DNA from: an uncultured Actinomycetes bacterium | GTDB lineage: Bacteria; Actinomycetota; Actinomycetes; Nanopelagicales; Nanopelagicaceae | NCBI GenBank assembly: GCA_903953805.1 | Contig: CAJBLC010000102.1 | Coordinates: forward strand, 1-10,791 | DNA length: 10,791 bases | Direction: 5' to 3' | In this document: positions 6,476 to 10,791 of the stretch, one piece after another | How positions within the stretch are numbered: the first letter of the stretch is position 1 | Layout: every line of letters begins with the position of its first letter | Notes under the pieces: generated by a model | The model's input: the letters and a program-made list of their open reading frames with translations, nothing else | Databases searched by the model: none | What the model was told of the DNA's origin: nothing | Translations under genes and position numbers: made by a program

Positions 6476-7696
6476 CTAAGAGTTCTCTGTGAGCTGCATC
6501 CGCCAGACCGATGGCGAGGCGAGCATGGCGGTCACCACGAGTGCGCTGAGAACTGCCATCCACACAAATGTGCTCTTCAAGCCGATGGAGCTCGAGAGTG
6601 GGCCAGCGAGAGCGACGCCGATCGGCCGCGTTAAGAGAGTTCCCATGCCGTCAAAGGCCGATACCCGAGAGAGTGACTCTTTCGGAACTTCGCGTTGCAA
6701 GGCAGAGCTCCAGATCGCTCCCCATAAGTCGAAGTTAACGCCAAAGGCGAAGGCGAAGATCGCGATGACGAAGACTGAGTTACTGAAAGCCAGCGCAAGT
6801 AAATATCCGCAGATCGCGTAGGTGCCAAGCAATAAGAATCGCATTGGGTATTTTGGACGAATCTTGATCGCGATGAGTGAGCCAGCTAAGTAGCCAAAGA
6901 ATTCAGCGGCGAGAATCGTTGCCCATGATGATGCGCCATGGAACTTCTTAATTGCAAGAAGTGGCCCCAATACTGAATCGATAGCGGACCAGCACATAAA
7001 GACTGATGAGAAGCCAAAGACAACAATCACGATCCAGCGGAATGAGAGAAAGACCTTCCAGCCATGCAAGAGATCATCAAGCATCGTATTTTCGGTTGGA
7101 TCAGGGGCAAGTGTTAAATGGCGCAAAGTAATAACAATGCCACCAGCAACAATAAATGTTGATGCGTCGATAATCAGAGCGGCAGAACTTCCATGCGTTG
7201 CGATAATCCATCCACCAACAGTTGATCCAAGGATCAACATTAGATTCGACATCATCTGCGTGAGTGCATTGCCACTCGTTAATTGGTCTTCTTCAACGAG
7301 CGCGGGGACAACACCGGCCAGTGATGGCCAGAAGATCGCCCACATCACGCCAAAGTTCATCTGCGCTAGCAGCAAGAACCAGAATGGCACATGGCCAGTT
7401 GTGAACCAGATTGCTTGAATAAGGAGTACTACTCCACCCCAAATATCTGTGATTGCAGCCATTCGAATACGGCCATACCGATCTGCAATTACTCCACCCA
7501 ATGGACTAACAAAGAGATAAGCAACAGTCGTTGATCCAACAACAATGCCAAGTTCAGTCGCAGAGCCACCGCGCATATGCAAAATTCCGAATGCAAGGGC
7601 GATCGTGCCCATGCCATTGCCAAAGTTAGAGATTAAACGGGCCGCGAGAAATTTCTGAAAGTTTCTACGCGACAGGATTGCGCGTACTGAACTCAC
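6476..7696 (-). CDS. MFS transporter, exporter-like (MFS_3/EntS-like)
   Basis: This 406-residue protein has the length and twelve-helix pattern of the major facilitator superfamily. Motif A is visible between helices 2 and 3 as GGVIADRYGRIRM (67-79). The N-terminus (LSRRNFQKFLAARLISNFGNGM) and the C-terminal half (LQREVPKESLSRVSAFDGMGTLLTRP, split here only by my reading) resemble the MFS_3 group that includes enterobactin exporter EntS and macrolide efflux proteins, so efflux of a small molecule is more likely than sugar uptake. The substrate is unknown. Its ATG lies within the stop of the upstream small membrane protein (ATGA overlap, 7693-7696), so the two are translationally coupled. It stops 84 bp before htrA on the same strand. 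Confidence 0.9.
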   Translation of the reverse strand: MSSVRAILSRRNFQKFLAARLISNFGNGMGTIALAFGILHMRGGSATELGIVVGSTTVAYLFVSPLGGVIADRYGRIRMAAITDIWGGVVLLIQAIWFTTGHVPFWFLLLAQMNFGVMWAIFWPSLAGVVPALVEEDQLTSGNALTQMMSNLMLILGSTVGGWIIATHGSSAALIIDASTFIVAGGIVITLRHLTLAPDPTENTMLDDLLHGWKVFLSFRWIVIVVFGFSSVFMCWSAIDSVLGPLLAIKKFHGASSWATILAAEFFGYLAGSLIAIKIRPKYPMRFLLLGTYAICGYLLALAFSNSVFVIAIFAFAFGVNFDLWGAIWSSALQREVPKESLSRVSAFDGMGTLLTRPIGVALAGPLSSSIGLKSTFVWMAVLSALVVTAMLASPSVWRMQLTENS

Positions 7697-8076
7697 TTAT
7701 CTTTGCCTTCAATATCTTTCATAAGTCGATGGATCTCTGCAGCAATTACCTTGAGTTCTGCCAACTCTTGATTGGCGAGCAAACGAGCCTCTTTTGCTAA
7801 TTCGAATTCACCGAGCGATGCGGTATGAGTCTCGTTGATCTTCTGTTCAACAGAGGCCGATGCGACATTCTGACCCACCATAATGATCGAGAGTAGGACA
7901 AGTTGTAAGAAAGTTTGTGCGACCCAGGAGACAATTGTGATGAGGTCATGGCTTCTAATAGCTGCTGGGAATGAAACCAAGGCAATAGCTGCAAAGAGAT
8001 ATGCACACCACATCGTTGCAACGCCGCTGGTGATCTTTGCGGCAAGCTTTTGATTAAATGTATCGATCTTGCTCAT
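7693..8076 (-). CDS. Small two-helix membrane protein with C-terminal coiled coil (unknown function)
   Basis: I do not recognise a named family with certainty. The 127-residue protein has a short polar start, two membrane helices (about 19-40 and 46-68) and a charged, helical tail from about 85 to 125 (FELAKEARLLANQELAEL) that looks like a short coiled coil. The second helix and what follows (FLQLVLLSIIMVGQNVASAS) resemble the DUF1003 or low-affinity iron permease-like small proteins found in many actinobacteria, which have an invariant-looking QN after the helix. It is the first gene of a unit whose second gene, the MFS transporter, it overlaps by four bases. A transporter accessory role is possible but only by position. 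A leaderless promoter is likely. Confidence 0.8.
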   Translation of the reverse strand: MSKIDTFNQKLAAKITSGVATMWCAYLFAAIALVSFPAAIRSHDLITIVSWVAQTFLQLVLLSIIMVGQNVASASVEQKINETHTASLGEFELAKEARLLANQELAELKVIAAEIHRLMKDIEGKDK

Positions 8077-8083
8077 AACGGTG

Positions 8084-8112
8084 ATTTTACGTCGCTTTCT
8101 GCGAATTCTCAG
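8084..8112 (-). promoter_or_regulatory. Leaderless promoter of the small membrane protein-MFS unit
   Basis: On the minus strand CTGAGA (8107-8112, four of six to TTGACA), a 17-base spacer and TAAAAT (8084-8089, five of six to TATAAT) are followed by only seven bases and then the ATG at 8076. Transcription would start on or next to the start codon, and no ribosome site is present. Confidence 0.5.
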
Positions 8113-8166
8113 GCTTCCACGTCGGCAATCACACGAACAGTTGGCTATGAATGACTACTCAGCCAG

Positions 8167-8172
8167 TACAAT
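8167..8172 (+). promoter_or_regulatory. -10 element of a probable leaderless LCP promoter
   Basis: TACAAT matches the -10 consensus at five of six positions and ends seven bases before the ATG at 8180, the same spacing as in the opposite promoter at 8084-8112. No Shine-Dalgarno sequence precedes the gene. A -35 is poor: TTGGCT at 8141-8146 would need a 20-base spacer. Confidence 0.4.
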
Positions 8173-8179
8173 TGGTTAA

Positions 8180-9322
8180 ATGCGCGGTTTACCATCGAAG
8201 ATCCTGGCCTCACTTTCAGTGGGCATTGTGGTTCTCTCGGTCGCCTTCGGATTCTTTGCAAAGACTGCAGGTTCGGCAATCCCTCGTTCGCATGCGCTCA
8301 ATGGCGCTGCCCAATCAGGCGGCGGAGATACCAATATTCTCTTACTTGGTCTCGATTCACGTCGCGCCAATGACGGATCGAATCTGCCTCGCAAACTCCT
8401 CGATTTGATGCACGTTGGATCCACAAGTCAGGTTGGTGGTTACAACACCAACACCATGATCTTGATTCATATCCCAGCTGATGGCAAGAAGGCTGTTGCA
8501 ATATCAATCCCGCGCGATGACTACGTCGATGTTCCAGGGCAATCGCCGAAGAAGATTAAAGAAGCTTACGGCTACGCGAAGTACCAAGCTGAATCTGCGC
8601 TCTATAAGCAGGGTGTCAAGAATCCTGAATTAGAAGCTCAATCACGTGAAGCTGGTCGAACCGCTACCATCAAAACAATCTCCAACTTACTTCAAGTCCC
8701 GATCGATCACTTCGCCGAAGTTAACCTCGTTGGCTTCTACGACTTAGCGAATGCTGTTGGTGGAATCCAGGTCTGCTTAAATCACGCGGTCAATGACACT
8801 CAATATTCAGGTGCAGTCTTCCCTGCAGGATTGCAGACCATCACCGGTGTCGATGCGCTCAAGTTTGTTCGCCAACGCCACGGTCTGCCTAACGGTGACC
8901 TCGACCGCACCCATCGCCAGCAGGCATTCATCACTGGTGTGATCACTAAGTTCCGTAGCCAAGGAATCTTTGGCGATATCGGCAAGCTCTCTGCACTTCT
9001 CAATGTTGCAAAGAAGGATGTTGTGATCGATAGCGGTTGGGATGTACTTGGCTTCTTGCCACAGGCAAAGGCACTCACCGGTGGAAATATCACCTTCCAT
9101 ACCCTCCCTATCGAGGGCTACACCATGATCAATCGGCAATCAGTGAACAAGATTGATGTACCGACCGTCCGTAAATTTGTCCATGATCTCTTCTATCCAG
9201 TGAAGGCAACACCTTCAGCAACTCCATCAACGACAGCATCGCCAAAGCCAACGAAGCTTAATTACGCTCACCTGGCCAATGGCACCGGTGTTGATGGTTC
9301 AAAGATTCCGTGCGTTAATTAA
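8180..9322 (+). CDS. LCP (LytR-CpsA-Psr) family cell-wall glycopolymer ligase
   Basis: LCP proteins attach lipid-linked glycopolymers to peptidoglycan outside the membrane. This 380-residue member has a short cytoplasmic start (MRGLPSK), one membrane helix (about 8-26) and an extracellular LCP domain from about residue 50: NILLLGLDSR (52-61), GGYNTNTMILIHIP (86-99), AISIPRDDYVD (107-117), then VRQRH (230-234) and DLDRTHRQQ (240-248), which provide the arginines and aspartates that bind pyrophosphate and metal. The roughly 30-residue insertion between DSR and NT, and Asn where shorter members have Asp, fit a long-insertion form common in actinobacteria. A Ser/Thr/Pro-rich linker (about 344-357) leads to a short tail ending SKIPCVN. 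It heads a unit with the next transporter, sharing one base at TAATG. The polymer it transfers cannot be told from sequence. Confidence 0.93.
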   Translation: MRGLPSKILASLSVGIVVLSVAFGFFAKTAGSAIPRSHALNGAAQSGGGDTNILLLGLDSRRANDGSNLPRKLLDLMHVGSTSQVGGYNTNTMILIHIPADGKKAVAISIPRDDYVDVPGQSPKKIKEAYGYAKYQAESALYKQGVKNPELEAQSREAGRTATIKTISNLLQVPIDHFAEVNLVGFYDLANAVGGIQVCLNHAVNDTQYSGAVFPAGLQTITGVDALKFVRQRHGLPNGDLDRTHRQQAFITGVITKFRSQGIFGDIGKLSALLNVAKKDVVIDSGWDVLGFLPQAKALTGGNITFHTLPIEGYTMINRQSVNKIDVPTVRKFVHDLFYPVKATPSATPSTTASPKPTKLNYAHLANGTGVDGSKIPCVN

Positions 9323-10242
9323 TGCTCTATCCACTACTCGCAATCATTGTTGGAGCACTTACCGCTGTTCAATCGCGCATCAACGGCCAACTCTCGAAAG
9401 ATATTCATAATGGCTTGATGGCTGCCGTTGTCTCTTTCGGTACCGGCTGGATTCTGCTCTTCATCCTCTCCTTTGGTATCAAGAAAGAACGTGCTGGACT
9501 TCGCAATATTTGGAAGGGCCTCACATCTGGTCGACTTAAGACGTGGGAAGTTATCGGCGGCATGGGTGGCGGATTCTTCGTTGCTACTCAATCAATTACT
9601 GTTCCAAAACTTGGCGTTGCTATCTTTACGATCTGTACCGTGGGTGGCCAGACTCTTTCTTCTTTGCTGGTCGATAAAATTGGTCTCGGACCTTCTGGTA
9701 AGAAACAAGTAACGGTTCCGCGCGTATTTGCCGCGATCTTTACCCTGATTGCAGTGACGTTGGCGGTCTTCCCTGATTTAACAAATGCAACCTTTACCTT
9801 CATTCCCGTTCTCATGGTCTTAGTCGTTGGAATCGTTATTGCAGTTCAACAAGCACTCAATGGGCGCGTCAATGTTGTCGCTACACGCCCACTTGCAACT
9901 GCATTCCTCAACTTCTTGATGGGTTCGATCGTTCTTCTTATTGCACTCACGATAAACCTTGCCAATGGCGGAACTGTTGGTCACTTCCCACATAACCCAT
10001 GGCTCTATGCCGGTGGCACTATCGGGGTTGTCTTCATCGCAGTGTCAGCTGCAACGATTAAGCACTTAGGAGTGCTCAACTTCATATTGGCGAGCGTCAC
10101 AGGTCAGCTCACCGGTGCACTTCTCCTGGATTGGCTCGCGCCAGCAGCGAATACCTCTGTGAGCAGTTACCTCATTACTGGCGTGCTCATGACGATCGGA
10201 TCGATCGCTATCAGTCGCTATTTCGAAGCCCGCAAGGGATAA
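9322..10242 (+). CDS. DMT-superfamily transporter, YdcZ (DUF606) type
   Basis: This 306-residue protein is made of two homologous five-helix halves. IVGALTAVQSRINGQL (9-24) in the first half corresponds to VVGIVIAVQQALNGRV (168-183) in the second, and GGMGGGFFVATQ with VGGQTLSSLLVDKIG in the first half mirrors GGTIGVVFIAVS with VTGQLTGALLLDWLA in the second. That duplicated pattern, with Q..N shortly after the first helix of each half, is typical of the fused, two-domain form of the YdcZ branch of drug/metabolite transporters. Substrates of this branch are mostly unknown, so only small-molecule transport in the membrane can be stated. Its ATG shares one base with the LCP stop codon, and the TetR gene begins seven bases after its stop, so the three are probably one transcript. 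Confidence 0.9.
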   Translation: MLYPLLAIIVGALTAVQSRINGQLSKDIHNGLMAAVVSFGTGWILLFILSFGIKKERAGLRNIWKGLTSGRLKTWEVIGGMGGGFFVATQSITVPKLGVAIFTICTVGGQTLSSLLVDKIGLGPSGKKQVTVPRVFAAIFTLIAVTLAVFPDLTNATFTFIPVLMVLVVGIVIAVQQALNGRVNVVATRPLATAFLNFLMGSIVLLIALTINLANGGTVGHFPHNPWLYAGGTIGVVFIAVSAATIKHLGVLNFILASVTGQLTGALLLDWLAPAANTSVSSYLITGVLMTIGSIAISRYFEARKG

Positions 10243-10249
10243 TTAGCCC

Positions 10250-10791
10250 GTGCCAAAGATCCAAGCCCCTACTCTCGTTGCTCACCGCGAACTCCGCCGT
10301 CAGCAATTGATGAGCGCTGCGATGGAACTTGCGATGAACGAAGGTGCTGCGGCGATCACTGTCGCTGCCGTAGCTGCAAAGGCTGGCCTTGCTCGCTCAT
10401 CAGTCTATGAATACTTTGAAAGTTCTGCCGACCTCGTTGCCGATCTCGTGATCGAAGAGCTCGATTACTACACCGAGCGCCTTGCTGCTGCAATTAAAGA
10501 TGCGACTGATCCCTTTGAGCAGATCGAACTCTGGATCGCTGAAGGACTGCGTTATGTGGCAGATGGTCGCCATATGTTGGTGAAGTCGCTCAACACGATT
10601 CAGACACCTGCATATCGTAAGGAAGAGATCTCACTCGGCCACCGAAAGTTGATGGCTCCGCTTCGTAAGGCACTTGAAGAAACTGGCGTGAAGAACCCAA
10701 TCTCTGCTGCCGCGTTCTTGCAGAGTGTCACCGATGCTGCATCCGTTCGTATCGATGCCGGAAATGACGCAGAGCTCGAAATCCAGAGCGC
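10250..10791 (+). CDS. TetR-family transcriptional regulator (C-terminus cut by window edge)
   Basis: About 180 residues are visible from a GTG start; the frame remains open at the right edge. The N-terminal HTH runs from about 16 to 62: RRQQLMSAAMELAMNEG, then ITVAAVAAKAGLARSSVYEYF with the family's signature Y.YF at the end of the recognition helix, followed by SSADLVADLV. The rest is helical and would form the ligand-binding and dimer domain. GTG at 10250 was chosen because it gives a normal-length arm before the HTH and AAGGG lies about 11 bases upstream; the first ATG in frame (residue 21) would cut into the HTH. It follows the YdcZ-type transporter by seven bases and may regulate that transporter, but no matching operator palindrome is apparent before the LCP gene. 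Confidence 0.9.
   Translation, partial: MPKIQAPTLVAHRELRRQQLMSAAMELAMNEGAAAITVAAVAAKAGLARSSVYEYFESSADLVADLVIEELDYYTERLAAAIKDATDPFEQIELWIAEGLRYVADGRHMLVKSLNTIQTPAYRKEEISLGHRKLMAPLRKALEETGVKNPISAAAFLQSVTDAASVRIDAGNDAELEIQS

Noticed and set aside
8151..8408. 85-residue plus-strand frame overlapping the LCP start
   Set aside because: It is in another frame from the LCP gene, has no family resemblance and would displace a clear LCP N-terminus.
8437..8460. Asn91 in place of the common Asp of the LCP RSDT motif as a lost active-site residue
   Set aside because: The GGYNTNT form together with the long insertion fits a known actinobacterial variant, and the other catalytic Arg and Asp residues are intact.
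9301..9322. NGTGVDG near the LCP C-terminus as a truncated LytR_C domain
   Set aside because: Only the first few residues would match, and a short tail ending in IPCVN appears to be a normal ending in this actinobacterial LCP group.

Overview
The window reads as a piece of a streamlined actinobacterial chromosome. The basis is the mix of families (a secreted sugar-binding protein with a large divergent transport locus, an actinobacterial-type LytR-CpsA-Psr protein with a GGYNTNT motif, an S1C protease with a two-cysteine N-terminal module), the roughly half-GC composition, and very tight packing. Only about 0.4 kb of 10.8 kb is non-coding, and five neighbouring gene pairs overlap by 1 or 4 bases. 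A freshwater acI/Nanopelagicales-type actinobacterium would fit, but that is inference. I see no mobile element, tRNA, rRNA or CRISPR array.

Positions 1-5265 hold a carbohydrate uptake locus. A secreted solute-binding protein gene (minus strand, C-terminus cut by the window edge) is divergent from a plus-strand run of four overlapping genes: a LacI-family repressor, two MalF/MalG-type permeases and a membrane acyltransferase of family 3. The intergenic region (1220-1419) carries two near-identical 17-bp operator candidates, TCGACGCNNGTCGACAA, each pointing toward its own gene. One overlaps the -35 element of an apparently leaderless lacI promoter. This suggests one autoregulated repressor controlling both transcripts. 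No ATPase gene is present, so the importer probably borrows a shared ATPase.

Positions 5258-8076 are on the minus strand: a two-gene overlapping unit (small two-helix membrane protein, then an MFS exporter-like protein) followed after 84 bp by an HtrA/DegP-like serine protease. The protease and acyltransferase genes meet tail to tail with an 8-bp overlap, and a strong hairpin lies inside the end of the acyltransferase coding sequence.

Positions 8077-8179 are a short divergent promoter region, with -10-like elements 7 bases before the start codon on both sides. Positions 8180-10791 are on the plus strand: an LCP glycopolymer ligase, a YdcZ-type DMT transporter overlapping it by one base, and a TetR-family regulator cut by the right edge. 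The strongest observations are the paired operators with a leaderless autoregulated lacI, the acyltransferase inside a sugar ABC operon, the coding-embedded hairpin between convergent genes, the GC shift at the LacI domain boundary, and a strong excess of the palindrome CGATCG. No wholly new system is demonstrated.
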